Of a DNA stretch of 31,485 bases, positions 14,719-24,175 are shown piece by piece; position 1 is the first letter of the stretch; the number at the start of each line of letters is the position of its first letter. The stretch lies in assembly GCA_964503235.1 (NCBI GenBank), contig CAZCZJ010000019.1:1-31485 (forward strand). Direction: 5' to 3'. The notes under the pieces are model-generated. The model ran no database searches, was not told the DNA's origin, and saw only the letters and a program-made list of their open reading frames with translations. The translations under genes and the position numbers were made by a program. Source of the DNA: W425 sp964503235 (GTDB lineage Bacteria; Chloroflexota; Dehalococcoidia; Dehalococcoidales; RBG-16-60-22).

Positions 14719-16233
14719 CTAATCGCCCCGGTAATATCGGTCTCCCCTGAGACCTCGGAGCAGGTTGCGGACCTTTTTCCAGAGTGTGTTGGCGTTATCC
14801 ACGCGTTCTTCGGGCGCCTGTATATCACCGTATCGTACACCGGAATATAAATCGGTAATCTGATTTACCGGTTCGGTACCTTCGGGTACGCGCTTACGCA
14901 AACGCTCGGCGTACTCGGTTACCGTTTCCTGCCGACGGCGCGGTACCCCGGAACGTTTCCCCTCCCACAATAAGTAACGGTATATGTCGCGTATATCGAG
15001 TCTGCCTTCGGGATTATCTTCAAACGGATATCCCGCCAGAGCCGGCTTCGGTTTCCTTCTGAACTTCTGGCCTATCGATTTGAAAAACAACCGGAAATCA
15101 TCGCGTATATCCTTAAGGTTCCATAAGGATTCGTGGATTTCTTCAATATCGTCTTTATCCTTGCGGCCGAGGTACCGGGATATGGTTTTTGCCAGGATAT
15201 AGACCACCACGCCTACGATAAGGGCTACTATCACCCATTTGATGGCTGTTTCCACTCCCGGTGGTATTGAAAAGTTCCCACCCGTTGCCTCTTCGAAGGG
15301 AGAGCCGGGGGTTACATTTTCGGTAGGGACTTCGACGTCCGTTCTAAGGAGGTTGATAAACCACTGAATCACGGCGAAGATAGCCTGGAGGAGCCAGTCC
15401 AGCGGGACCGAGAGTAACTCTATTATTTTCCCGAATCCCTCGCCGACGTATTTAGTGCCGCGTTCGATGATCTGGAAAAAGTCTTTAGAAAAAACGGTGG
15501 CGACCACGAAGCCTACGGCTATAAGCCCGCCGATTACCCCCAGCATCATCGGCAGCCAGCGCCATACCGAGGTTAGTGCCGCCTCTTCGCGCGGCATCGA
15601 TTGGTGCATCTGCGAAAGATGGCAGATAGCTATGGAGATAAGCCCGAAGAAGAAGAAAGCAATAACAAAAAGCCCGATTTCGGCGCCCGGTCCCTCGGTG
15701 CTATCCCCCGAGGTGATCTGCCATATTATTATTAGTGCAATGAGGAATATCATCCCGACGATGAACGAGGTGTATATATCTCTGAAGTAAGATGTCGTAC
15801 GCCCCAGGATAATGCCGCGCCACCACAGGTATACAAGTACCGGCAGGGCGATTATCAGTGGGTGAGGGTTACTAAAGGTATTCGCCAGAGACTCGCCGAA
15901 GAAGCGGAACCATCCGCCATCCCAGAATCCCCCACCGGAGGGATATTCAATCCGGAGTACCACGAACATGGTAATCACCCCGCAACCGATAACAACGCTT
16001 CTTATAAGCCACAGTGGCCAGTTCTGCCTGGTGGCTATCCTGGTGACAACCAGGGAGATTACCAGCACGATAATCAATGCCCCCAGGCTTATGGGCGTTC
16101 TTTGTTCGGAAAACATCTGCCATGTTCCCATCCACAAGAGCCAGGGGAATACCCAGAACGATTCCATGAGGATTACCGACAGCGGGTAGAAACCGTTATT
16201 CAACAGATTTATTTTTTTCAGTCTATTTATCAT
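14719..16233 (-). CDS. polytopic membrane protein with C-terminal DUF4129 domain
   Basis: The 504-residue protein has roughly seven to nine hydrophobic segments (about residues 15-335, ending AIKWVIVALIVGVVVYILAKTI). A cytosolic C-terminus follows, with DIRDIYRYLLWEGKRSGVPRRRQ...TVTEYAERLRKRVPEG, the DUF4129 pattern found at the end of TgpA-type transglutaminase-like proteins. The catalytic transglutaminase core that normally sits between the membrane part and DUF4129 is absent, and the protein is accordingly short. It is the third gene after MoxR and DUF58, 21 bp after the latter. It is probably an assembly or envelope-related partner of the MoxR complex. It converges with the UroD-family gene. 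Confidence 0.72.
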   Translation of the reverse strand: MINRLKKINLLNNGFYPLSVILMESFWVFPWLLWMGTWQMFSEQRTPISLGALIIVLVISLVVTRIATRQNWPLWLIRSVVIGCGVITMFVVLRIEYPSGGGFWDGGWFRFFGESLANTFSNPHPLIIALPVLVYLWWRGIILGRTTSYFRDIYTSFIVGMIFLIALIIIWQITSGDSTEGPGAEIGLFVIAFFFFGLISIAICHLSQMHQSMPREEAALTSVWRWLPMMLGVIGGLIAVGFVVATVFSKDFFQIIERGTKYVGEGFGKIIELLSVPLDWLLQAIFAVIQWFINLLRTDVEVPTENVTPGSPFEEATGGNFSIPPGVETAIKWVIVALIVGVVVYILAKTISRYLGRKDKDDIEEIHESLWNLKDIRDDFRLFFKSIGQKFRRKPKPALAGYPFEDNPEGRLDIRDIYRYLLWEGKRSGVPRRRQETVTEYAERLRKRVPEGTEPVNQITDLYSGVRYGDIQAPEERVDNANTLWKKVRNLLRGLRGDRYYRGD

Positions 16234-16254
16234 GATAGATAGATGTGCGTTTCC

Positions 16255-17478
16255 TTACTTTTCCACCATGTTTATTTCTTTCAATACGTCCCAGGCAATA
16301 TCATCCTTGATTTGGTAAACAGGCAGGGTACCTGTATCGGTTTTCAGATCTTTGCCTCCTATCTTGATGAGAGCTATGCTGCGTCCAACCCTCTTTAAAT
16401 CTAATAACGTCGCAATCGTCTCTTCGTTAGCCTGGGCCGTTATTACTACGAGCGTGCTTCCCCAGGGTAGATTCCGCACTTCCTGCCTGATAAATTTAGA
16501 AATGCTGATTGACTCGACCTGGTGAAGCTGCGCCAGGGATTCCAGTATTCGTGTTAACTGCTCGGGGTGTCGACTATGAGGAACATTGACCATACCCTGG
16601 GAAAAGCGTGTTATCTGGTTGGCATAAAGACCCACGCGGAAACCGGCATCAAGTGCGTGCTGTGATATCGCCGCTGCTGCCATAATTCCTACCTCTTGAA
16701 GCTGCGCAACGCTTCCCCAGAAAGGGACATCCGTGGTACGTACGTCGAGGAAAACGCTCAGGTCTACCGTCGTTGTCGGTTCGAATATGCGTGTCTGTAT
16801 CTTACCGAGACGGGCGGTACTCTTCCAGTGTATCCGCTTCAGGCTGTCGCCTGACTGGTAGTCCCTGACTCCGGCCGTGAGTACCGGGTCCTGAAATAGA
16901 TGTTGTTTTAACCGGATATCCCCGAAGAGCTGTTTGGACGGTATACCCAGCCTGTCCAGCGGTATTAGCCTTGGGTATACGAAGAGATAGTCTATCTTAT
17001 CGATACTTAGCTCTTTATTAAAAAATCCGAATAGGTCACCCGAGCGGATGTGCGTCGGCCCGAAGAGAAAACACCCTCTCCGCTCGCAGCGCATAGGAAA
17101 GCGGCGTTTTACCCGGTGGTACCAGTTAATGGGGAACATATTGGTGAGGATAGCGCGTTCTTCCAGGGTGGGGATTGCCTTTCCTTTCAGGAGGGTGACC
17201 TGCTCGGGAAGTTCATCCTCGATTTTTATCCAGGGCAGTGGGAGGAGCTTGCGGTTGGCTACTTCTATCTCGTAAACAATTTCATCCCCGGAAAAGACCT
17301 TGTTGCGGCTCAGACGGCGCTGGTATTCGACGCGGTTAAGACAGTAGCGGTTCCAGAGGCGCGAAATAACGGCGGTCAATATGAATAACAGTGAAATCAG
17401 AACGAGGGCTACCTGGTTCAATATCAGGCTGATAATCAGTACTGTTACGGCGATGAAAATCCAGAGTTCGCCCCGCAT
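16255..17478 (-). CDS. DUF58 domain-containing membrane protein
   Basis: The 407-residue protein has two N-terminal hydrophobic segments (residues about 5-42), then a beta-rich region with RRGCFLFGPTHIRSGDLFGFF. The hallmark DUF58 motif VRDYQSGDSLKRIHWKSTAR is followed by a von Willebrand A-like fold (SVFLDVRTTDVPFWG). DUF58 proteins are encoded next to MoxR ATPases in many bacteria and are thought to be their clients or partners, linked to envelope integrity or enzyme maturation. It starts 3 bp after the MoxR stop, so it is translated with it. Length and context are typical. Confidence 0.86.
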   Translation of the reverse strand: MRGELWIFIAVTVLIISLILNQVALVLISLLFILTAVISRLWNRYCLNRVEYQRRLSRNKVFSGDEIVYEIEVANRKLLPLPWIKIEDELPEQVTLLKGKAIPTLEERAILTNMFPINWYHRVKRRFPMRCERRGCFLFGPTHIRSGDLFGFFNKELSIDKIDYLFVYPRLIPLDRLGIPSKQLFGDIRLKQHLFQDPVLTAGVRDYQSGDSLKRIHWKSTARLGKIQTRIFEPTTTVDLSVFLDVRTTDVPFWGSVAQLQEVGIMAAAAISQHALDAGFRVGLYANQITRFSQGMVNVPHSRHPEQLTRILESLAQLHQVESISISKFIRQEVRNLPWGSTLVVITAQANEETIATLLDLKRVGRSIALIKIGGKDLKTDTGTLPVYQIKDDIAWDVLKEINMVEK

Positions 17479-17481
17479 TAC

Positions 17482-18459
17482 CTATCCTTCTCCGGGGACG
17501 GCTTCTTCTTCTACCGGAACGAACACGGAGTCGATTATCTCCTTGATGGTCGGTTCCGCTTTATAACCGCGGAGACGACTCTCCGATTTGGGTATGATGC
17601 GGTGTATCAGTACCGGAGTAACCATATACTTGATATCATCGGGGGTTACGAACGACCTGCCCCGGAGAGCGGCCAGGGCTTGTGACGCGTTATACAACGC
17701 CAGCATAGCCCGGGGGCTGGCGCCGAGTTCTATCGAAGGGTGCTCACGGGTGGCATGAATAACCCGGATAACATAGTCCTCGACATCGGCGGCAACATGC
17801 ACCTCGAGGCAGGCTTTCTGCATCTGGATGAGTTCATCGGCGGAAATGGCGGGCGTCAGTTCGTCCAGCGGGTCCGAGCTTTTGAAGCGGGACAATATCA
17901 GGCGGTCGTCCTCGACGGAAGGGTAACCTATCTGGATTTTCAGAAGAAAGCGGTCGAGTTGGGCTTCGGGCAGGGGGAAGGTGCCCTCCAGCTCGATGGG
18001 GTTCTGCGTGGCCATCACCAGGAAGGGACGCGGCAGCGGTTTGGTCTCACCCTCGGCGGTGACCTGGTGTTCCTGCATGGCTTCCAGCAGGGCTGACTGC
18101 GTCCGGGGAGTTGCCCGGTTAATCTCATCCGCCAGCACCACCTGCGACATTATTGGTCCCGGTCGGAATTCAAAATCCGACGTTTTCTGGTTATAAATAT
18201 ATGTACCGGTGATATCGGATGGCAGAAGGTCCGGGGTGCATTGAATGCGCCTGAAGCTGCATCCCATTGACTTGGCAAGTGATTTTGCCAGCATCGTCTT
18301 ACCCAGTCCCGGGACGTCTTCAAAGAGGATGTGCCCCTCGCAGAGCAGGGCAATTATCGCCAGCTCCACCACCTCGCCTTTACCCACGATTACCTTCTCG
18401 ACATTTTCCTTTACTTTATTGGCGGTTTCCTTTATCTGTTGAACGACAGCATCTTCCAT
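17482..18459 (-). CDS. MoxR-family AAA+ ATPase
   Basis: The 325-residue ATPase has Walker A at DVPGLGKT (residues 48-55, K54), Walker B at VVLADE (D111, E112), and the MoxR-typical INRATPRTQSALLEAMQE. Sensor 1 is ATQNP, and RAMLALYNASQALAALRGR lies in the lid. MoxR proteins act as chaperone-like ATPases. They are usually encoded with DUF58 and transglutaminase-like membrane proteins, as here. The start at 18459 follows GGTGAG. A promoter (18480-18509, minus strand) lies just upstream. It is the first gene of the three-gene operon running to 14719. Confidence 0.92.
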   Translation of the reverse strand: MEDAVVQQIKETANKVKENVEKVIVGKGEVVELAIIALLCEGHILFEDVPGLGKTMLAKSLAKSMGCSFRRIQCTPDLLPSDITGTYIYNQKTSDFEFRPGPIMSQVVLADEINRATPRTQSALLEAMQEHQVTAEGETKPLPRPFLVMATQNPIELEGTFPLPEAQLDRFLLKIQIGYPSVEDDRLILSRFKSSDPLDELTPAISADELIQMQKACLEVHVAADVEDYVIRVIHATREHPSIELGASPRAMLALYNASQALAALRGRSFVTPDDIKYMVTPVLIHRIIPKSESRLRGYKAEPTIKEIIDSVFVPVEEEAVPGEG

Positions 18460-18479
18460 ATCTCACCACTTTCCGTTTT

Positions 18480-18509
18480 ATTATATCAGCACACTTACGC
18501 ATTTGTCAC
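18480..18509 (-). promoter_or_regulatory. promoter of the moxR operon
   Basis: On the minus strand, GTGACA (18504-18509), 18 nt, TATAAT (18480-18485) is a good sigma-70-type promoter. The start would be near 18473, about 14 nt before the ATG, so the leader is very short. Confidence 0.5.
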
Positions 18510-18560
18510 GATTCTGGACGTCGGCGGACCGCCGGGAGACCCGGGAATTATACCGGTTTC

Positions 18561-18669
18561 GTTTGGTTTTGGCTGATTTAGGATGCTCTCCCCCTGATCC
18601 CCTCTCAAACGGATTATTATTCAGTACACATATTTTATTTTGTTTAAAAGGGGTCAGGTAAGCACCTGC
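18561..18669. repeat. MITE-like hairpin repeat, copy R4 (inverted, internally deleted)
   Basis: The left part (18561-18612) matches the reverse complement of the right end of R3 at nearly every position, including GATTTAGGATGCTCTCCCCC. The right part (18641-18669) resembles the reverse complement of the R1 left end, ending GGTAAGCACC. Both middle hairpins are gone, leaving one imperfect outer hairpin. The copy therefore lies in the opposite orientation to R1 and R3 and is decayed. It occupies the divergent gap between moxR (18459) and padR (18823). The rest of that gap is the two promoters. Confidence 0.72.
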
Positions 18670-18737
18670 CAAAAAAATGCAAAAAATTATACATTAGATA
18701 TATGTAGTTAATCGCGTCTTCAGCAGCCTGAAAACCA

Positions 18738-18811
18738 TTGACAACATTTTTCGGCAGGCGTATAATTATTGTAACCGATATATCGTTATAGAGCAGATTT
18801 GATATATCTGC
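18738..18811 (+). promoter_or_regulatory. consensus promoter and operator candidates of the padR-ABC unit
   Basis: TTGACA (18738-18743), exactly 17 nt, TATAAT (18761-18766) is a perfect sigma-70-type consensus. At or just after the expected start are a 10-bp palindrome, CGATATATCG (18776-18785), and an inverted repeat, GCAGAT-N7-ATCTGC (18793-18811). The second touches the GGGAGA ribosome binding site. A consensus promoter covered by two dyads fits autorepression by the PadR protein encoded next. Confidence 0.72.
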
Positions 18812-18822
18812 GGGAGAGAATC

Positions 18823-19323
18823 ATGTTCAATGCACCGCATCACAAGAACCATGATTTTATGAGACCGAGACATGAAAGACCCTTCCAGAGGGGCGACTTC
18901 AAATATATTATACTGCATTTTTTAAAGGATAAGCCCAGCTACGGGTACGAGATTATGAGAGCGCTGCAGGAACGTTTTCACAGTTTCTACGTGCCGAGTC
19001 CGGGTAGTATCTACCCCACCCTGCAGATGCTGGATGAAATGGGTTATGTTACCTCCATCGAACAAGAAGGCAAGAGGGTATATACCATAACCAACGAAGG
19101 CCGTGAGTTTCTTGATGAACAGAAGGAATTCGCGGAAAGGATGCGTGGCCAGATTAAAGACTGGTGTAATCTCGAGAATATCGACGATATAAGTAAAACG
19201 ATGCATGAGTTTGATAAACTGGCTCACTTGCTGAAGGATAACGTACGCATTGCTGACGCTGAAAAACTGAGTCGCATACGCCAGGTTCTTTCCCACGCCT
19301 ATGAAGAAATATCCAAAGAATAG
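18823..19323 (+). CDS. PadR-family transcriptional regulator
   Basis: The 166-residue protein has a disordered His/Arg-rich N-terminus (about 30 residues), then the PadR winged helix: FKYIILHFLKDKPSYGYEIMRAL, a SPGSIYPTLQMLDEMGYV recognition helix, and the EGKRVYTITNEGREFL wing. The C-terminal helices would dimerise. PadR repressors often control drug exporters; LmrR with LmrCD is the best-known case. Here a heterodimeric ABC exporter follows directly. The start at 18823 is preferred (GGGAGA 6 nt upstream) over an upstream ATG at 18799 without a ribosome binding site. It is probably autoregulated through the dyads at 18776-18811. Confidence 0.9.
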   Translation: MFNAPHHKNHDFMRPRHERPFQRGDFKYIILHFLKDKPSYGYEIMRALQERFHSFYVPSPGSIYPTLQMLDEMGYVTSIEQEGKRVYTITNEGREFLDEQKEFAERMRGQIKDWCNLENIDDISKTMHEFDKLAHLLKDNVRIADAEKLSRIRQVLSHAYEEISKE

Positions 19324-19401
19324 GGCTGGATTAATTGCAGACTGTTCGGGTCTGTATGCGGCCCGTATTAACCTGGTTATCCGGGACTATATAAACGTGA
19401 A

Positions 19402-21168
19402 ATGAAAATCATTATAAGATTAATAGGCTTCGTCCAGAGATACTGGCCCATGCTGTTGCTGGCTTTTTTCTGCCAGCTTTTCGCGACGGCCTTCGGTATC
19501 GTCATACCCCGCATGCTCGGCAATGGCATTGATGATGTTATCCAGCTATCACAGACCACAGGGTCTACGAATCCAATTATCATCGTTGCGGTGGTAGTGG
19601 TGGCTGCCGGTCTCTTCAGGGGCTTGGCGATGTACGGCAATCGCTATTTCAGCGAAGTTGTTTCTCAGAAAGTCTCCTATAATATAAGGAATGCCCTCTA
19701 TGACCGGTTGCAGCGCCTCAGTTTCCAGTTCCATGACCAGAACCAGACCGGACAGCTCATGTCCCGGGCTACAGTCGATGTTGAAGCCACGCGCATGTTC
19801 TTCTCTATGGGCTTGCTCGGGATAATACAGATATTGCTCATGTTCCTGGGTGTAGCTTTTATGATACTGTCGATAAACTGGCAGATGGGATTGGTGGTTT
19901 TAGCGTTCACTGTCCCTGTTGCCATGCTGGCGATGAACTTCGGCAGACGTATCCGGCCTATCTGGCTCAAGGTACAGCAGATGCTGGGTTTCATGGGTAC
20001 CACTCTGGAAGAAAGCCTGGCCGGTGTCAGCGTGGTCAAAGCATTCTCGCAGCAAAAAGAAGAAACCAGAAAATTCAGCGCTCAGGTGGAAACCCTCTAT
20101 AACGAACAGATGAGTGCTGTCCGCCTCATGGCCATTAACATGCCCACCATGGTGCTACTCGTCGGTTTACCCGTTGTATTTATCCTCTGGTACGGCGGCT
20201 CTCAGGTTATCAACGGTGCCATGACCGTCGGTGAGGTAACGCAATTTATCCTCTATCTGGGTCTGCTGATGATGCCTATACGACAGCTGGGAATGATGGT
20301 TAACCTCTACTCCCGCACCGTTTCCGCCGGACAGCGTATCGTGGAGATACTGGATACCGAATCGGAGGTGCTGGAAAGCCCTGACGCCGTCGACCTGGGC
20401 AGGGCTAAGGGGCAGGTCTCTTTCCAGAACGTGAGTTTCAGCTATGATAAAATCAGCCCCGCTTTAAAGGATGTAAGCTTCGATGTACAGCCTGGACAGC
20501 TCGTAGCCTTGCTGGGGGGCTCGGGCAGCGGTAAAAGCACCGTCGCCAATCTTCTGGCAAGGTTTTATGATGTCAGCGAAGGTAAAATCACCCTGAATGG
20601 CGTTGATATTCGTGATATCACCCTGCCGTCGCTGCGCCGGAATGTCGTTACCGCCCAGCAGGACGTTTTCCTGTTTTCCTCTACCATTAAAGAGAATATT
20701 GCCTACGGCGCGGTAGACGCTGACCTGGACCAGATAATCGAGGTGTCCAAGGCCGCCCAGCTCCATGACTTCGTCCAGGCTTTACCCAAGGGTTATGATA
20801 CCTGGGTTGGAGAACGTGGCGATACCCTTTCGGGCGGCGAAAAACAGCGGTTGTCTATCGCCCGCACCCTGCTGGTTAATCCCAGCGTTCTTATTCTGGA
20901 TGATTCCACTGCCAGCGTCGACTCGGAAACGGAGAAGCTTATTCGTCGGGCGCTGGACGAACTAATTAAGGGCAGGACTACCTTCATTATTACCCATCGT
21001 GTGGCGCTGATTAAAAATGCTGACCTTATTCTCATGTTCCAGGAAGGCGAACTTGTCGAGAAAGGTAAACACGACGAGCTTATGGCTAAAAACGGCCTGT
21101 ATAGAGAAGCATACGAGACACAGTTAATGATTGACCAGGAATCTGAATCAAGCCAGGAGGAGAGTTAA
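19402..21168 (+). CDS. ABC exporter half-transporter, degenerate-site subunit
   Basis: The 588-residue protein has six membrane segments (residues about 15-310) fused to an ATPase domain. Walker A is GGSGSGKST (K378), the signature LSGGEKQRLSIAR, and Walker B ILDDS, with D501 where the catalytic Glu normally sits. The H-loop is FIITHR. Asp at the Glu position marks the non-hydrolysing site of heterodimeric exporters such as BmrC, LmrC and TM287. It pairs with the next gene, which begins 2 bp after its stop. It exports lipids, drugs or peptides across the inner membrane; the substrate is unknown. The start has only a weak ribosome binding site. Confidence 0.9.
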   Translation: MKIIIRLIGFVQRYWPMLLLAFFCQLFATAFGIVIPRMLGNGIDDVIQLSQTTGSTNPIIIVAVVVVAAGLFRGLAMYGNRYFSEVVSQKVSYNIRNALYDRLQRLSFQFHDQNQTGQLMSRATVDVEATRMFFSMGLLGIIQILLMFLGVAFMILSINWQMGLVVLAFTVPVAMLAMNFGRRIRPIWLKVQQMLGFMGTTLEESLAGVSVVKAFSQQKEETRKFSAQVETLYNEQMSAVRLMAINMPTMVLLVGLPVVFILWYGGSQVINGAMTVGEVTQFILYLGLLMMPIRQLGMMVNLYSRTVSAGQRIVEILDTESEVLESPDAVDLGRAKGQVSFQNVSFSYDKISPALKDVSFDVQPGQLVALLGGSGSGKSTVANLLARFYDVSEGKITLNGVDIRDITLPSLRRNVVTAQQDVFLFSSTIKENIAYGAVDADLDQIIEVSKAAQLHDFVQALPKGYDTWVGERGDTLSGGEKQRLSIARTLLVNPSVLILDDSTASVDSETEKLIRRALDELIKGRTTFIITHRVALIKNADLILMFQEGELVEKGKHDELMAKNGLYREAYETQLMIDQESESSQEES

Positions 21169-21170
21169 CT

Positions 21171-22988
21171 ATGTTCCACGGAGGTGGCGGTGGCGGATTT
21201 GCGCACCGTCATGGCGGTGACCAGTTCGATTCTGACGAAGTACTGGGTAAGGTATACGATAACCGTGTTGTCGCCCGGTTACCTAAATATCTGGCGCCCG
21301 TAAAAGGCTGGATAGGAATCGGATTCATCGGTATTATATTCCATACCCTGTCAGCACTGGCCTTACCTTTGATGGTGGGCATCGCCGTGAACAATATGAT
21401 TAAAGGTGACTTTAACGCCCTATCTATTGTCGCTATCGTCTACTTCGCAATTTTGCTGGCACAATGGGGCGGACAGTATCTGGAAACGCTGTACCTAGCT
21501 TATGCCGGTCAGACAATTATATATCGGATGCGTACCGAGATGTTCGAGCATTTACACCGGCTTTCTATGAGCTTCTTTGACACCCATCAGGTCGGTAAAC
21601 TTATGTCCCGTGTACAGAACGACGTACAGCAGGTACAGGAGCTGCTGACTCAGGGTATCTTTCAGCTTGTCACCAGCCTGCTTACTCTGGTGGGTATCGC
21701 CATCATCATGCTCGTCATTAACTGGAAGTTAGGCCTGATTACCCTTTCGGTTGCACCGGTGCTGGCTATCGCTATTATCATCTGGCAGAGATACGCCCGT
21801 AAGGCGTTTTCCAACGTAAGAAGGGCGATTGCCACGGTCAACTCGCAGCTTCAGGAAGACATGGCTGGCGTAAGGGTCGTCCAGAGCCTTTCCCGCGAGA
21901 ATGAAAACCTCGAGCAGTTCGACGAGGTCAACCGGGCGCATCTTAACGCCAACGTAATCGCCGTCAGGCTGGAAGGGCTGATGATGCCGCTGGTGAACCT
22001 CCTCACCGGTATCGCTTTCGGTATCGTTATCGTCATCGGTGGTTTTCAGGTCCTGGATGGTTTCATGGAGGCTGGCTTCCTCCTCAGCTTTCTGATATAC
22101 GTTCAGCGTTTCTTTGAGCCTATTATGCAGCTGGCTATGCAGTACACCCAGCTTCAGAGGGCTATGGCTTCGGGAGCCCGTATTTTCGAAATGCTGGATA
22201 TTGAACCCGATATCGAAGACCGGCCCGACGCGGTTGAATTACCGACGATTAAAGGTGAGGTAAGCTTTAAAGATATTAACTTCGGCTACGAAGCTGATAA
22301 AGATATCCTTCACGACATCAACCTCACCGTTAAACCGGGCGAAACGGTGGCAATCGTGGGGCAGACGGGCTCCGGTAAGAGCAGCCTGGTGAATCTCGCC
22401 GCCCGCTTCTATGAAGTGGAAAAGGGTACCGTCACCGTAGATGGTTACGATGTGCGTACCGTTACCCAGCAGTCCTTGAGGCAGCAGATAGGTATCGTAC
22501 CTCAGGACCCCATACTCTTCTCCGGTACTATCGGTGAGAATATTAAATTCGGTAAACCGGATGCCACTGACGAAGAAGTTACCGAAGTTGCTAAAACGGT
22601 AGGAGCCCATACTTTTATCAACCGACTGAAAAACGGTTACGAGACGCCCGTCGGGCAGCGCGGTCATAATCTCAGCGCCGGTCAGCGACAGCTTATCTGC
22701 CTGGCCAGGGCGGTGCTGTCTAATCCGCGTATCCTGATTCTCGATGAAGCCACCTCAAACGTTGATACACATACGGAACGCGTTATGCAGCGGGCGCTGC
22801 GTAAAATCTCCAAAGAGCGTACCACTCTCACCATCGCCCACCGTCTTTCCACCGTAACCGGTGCCAGCCGTATTATCGTCCTCAAAGAGGGTAAAATCAT
22901 TGAGGAAGGTAATCATAAGGAGTTGATAGCGCTGGACGGCATCTATGCCCACATGTTCAAGACCTTGAGCGAATCCTCCTCCGAATAG
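21171..22988 (+). CDS. ABC exporter half-transporter, catalytic-site subunit
   Basis: The 605-residue partner of the preceding subunit has an unusual Gly/His-rich N-terminus (MFHGGGGGGFAHRHGG), six membrane segments, and an ATPase domain. Walker A is GQTGSGKSS (K403), Walker B ILDEAT with catalytic E526, and the H-loop TIAHR. Its signature is LSAGQRQL, deviating from LSGGQ, so the composite site using this signature and the partner's D501 is degenerate, as in TM287/288. GGAGGAGAG precedes the start. The His/Gly tail might bind metal, but there is no direct evidence. Confidence 0.9.
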   Translation: MFHGGGGGGFAHRHGGDQFDSDEVLGKVYDNRVVARLPKYLAPVKGWIGIGFIGIIFHTLSALALPLMVGIAVNNMIKGDFNALSIVAIVYFAILLAQWGGQYLETLYLAYAGQTIIYRMRTEMFEHLHRLSMSFFDTHQVGKLMSRVQNDVQQVQELLTQGIFQLVTSLLTLVGIAIIMLVINWKLGLITLSVAPVLAIAIIIWQRYARKAFSNVRRAIATVNSQLQEDMAGVRVVQSLSRENENLEQFDEVNRAHLNANVIAVRLEGLMMPLVNLLTGIAFGIVIVIGGFQVLDGFMEAGFLLSFLIYVQRFFEPIMQLAMQYTQLQRAMASGARIFEMLDIEPDIEDRPDAVELPTIKGEVSFKDINFGYEADKDILHDINLTVKPGETVAIVGQTGSGKSSLVNLAARFYEVEKGTVTVDGYDVRTVTQQSLRQQIGIVPQDPILFSGTIGENIKFGKPDATDEEVTEVAKTVGAHTFINRLKNGYETPVGQRGHNLSAGQRQLICLARAVLSNPRILILDEATSNVDTHTERVMQRALRKISKERTTLTIAHRLSTVTGASRIIVLKEGKIIEEGNHKELIALDGIYAHMFKTLSESSSE

Positions 22989-23017
22989 GTGACTGGACTC
23001 TGGCAAAGTGCTAGAAT
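22989..23017 (+). promoter_or_regulatory. possible internal promoter before corA
   Basis: GTGACT (22989-22994), 17 nt, TAGAAT (23012-23017) is a moderate sigma-70-type match in the 62-bp gap after the ABC genes. It would let corA and the channel be expressed apart from the PadR-controlled exporter. Confidence 0.35.
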
Positions 23018-23050
23018 AAACCCAAAATTACATCTGTCTGGAGGTGTCTT

Positions 23051-24175
23051 ATGCCCATCAAAGCATATTACCTGACGCCGGATGGCAATCTACAGCGTGA
23101 CCTTTCCCGGGAGCAAATCATTGCAGCCTACGATTCAAAAAAGGGCTTGCTCTGGGTGGATATCTCGGAGACTACCGAGGAAGACGGACGGTTTTTAGAG
23201 CAGGACCTCCATCTACACCATCTCGCCGTCGAAGACTGCGTTTCCTTTGATATTCACCCGCCGAAAATCGATAATTTCGATGATTACCTCTTCGTCGTTG
23301 TACACGGTATAAACCATGTTATAGAGTCGGACACCGTTGAGACGGCCGAGATAGGTATATTCATCGGCAAGAACTTCGTCATCAGCAATCATAATTATCC
23401 CTCCTACAGCGTCAGCTACATTCAGCAAAAAATTGAAGAAAACGACCGTTTGATGCGGCGTGGCTCCGATTTCCTCACCCATGCCCTGATTGATACCTTC
23501 ATTGATAATGTCATGCCCACGATTGACCGGATGACCGATTTTGCCGAGGAGATAGAGGAAGAAGTAATCCACCGCCCCCAGCCGAATGTCCTTGACGCCA
23601 TCATGAAGCTCAAGCGTTCCGCCCTCAAAGTCCACCGTGTTATGGCGCCGCAGCGTGATGTGCTTAACCGTTTCAGCCGCGGTGAATTTCCGATGATAAA
23701 AAAAGAAGCCCAGATATTTTACCGGGATATTTATGACCATGTAGTGCGTATTGAGGATTTGAACCAGAGTATTCTGGACCGGGCTGATAATGCCCTCGCT
23801 ACCTATCTTTCCTCTATTGCCAACAAGCAGAATGAGACGATGAGAGTTTTATCCATTGTCGCTACCATTTTCCTCCCGTTAATGCTTCTGGTGGGAATTT
23901 ACGGCATGAACTTTGACAATATGCCGGAGTTACAATGGTCCTGGGGATATTTCATGGTGCTCGGGATTATCGGCTTCGTCGTCCTCGTTCTGGTCTGGCG
24001 GTTCTGGGCCAGCGGCTGGTTCGCCTGGGGTAAGCGTAAAATGACCTGGGTCAAACCCTTCGTTGTAGAGGGGAAAAAGATACAGGGTTATCTTACCCCC
24101 AATATAATACGCCGGCAAAAACAGTCCGGCAATTCAGATGACGAGGAAAAAACAAGGAGAGAAGAAAATGGGTAA
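23051..24175 (+). CDS. CorA-family divalent cation transporter
   Basis: The 374-residue protein has a cytosolic N-terminal domain (VEDCVSFDIHPPKIDNFDDYLFVVVHGI) and the long stalk helix. Two C-terminal membrane segments carry YGMNF with GMN at 285-287 between them, followed by MPEL. This is the CorA selectivity loop for Mg2+ (or Co2+/Ni2+) in a pentamer. After the second membrane segment there is an atypically long basic tail of about 50 residues (to GNSDDEEKTRREENG), whereas most CorA proteins end soon after TM2. GGAGGTG precedes the start. The 3' end overlaps the next gene by 8 bp. Confidence 0.9.
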   Translation: MPIKAYYLTPDGNLQRDLSREQIIAAYDSKKGLLWVDISETTEEDGRFLEQDLHLHHLAVEDCVSFDIHPPKIDNFDDYLFVVVHGINHVIESDTVETAEIGIFIGKNFVISNHNYPSYSVSYIQQKIEENDRLMRRGSDFLTHALIDTFIDNVMPTIDRMTDFAEEIEEEVIHRPQPNVLDAIMKLKRSALKVHRVMAPQRDVLNRFSRGEFPMIKKEAQIFYRDIYDHVVRIEDLNQSILDRADNALATYLSSIANKQNETMRVLSIVATIFLPLMLLVGIYGMNFDNMPELQWSWGYFMVLGIIGFVVLVLVWRFWASGWFAWGKRKMTWVKPFVVEGKKIQGYLTPNIIRRQKQSGNSDDEEKTRREENG

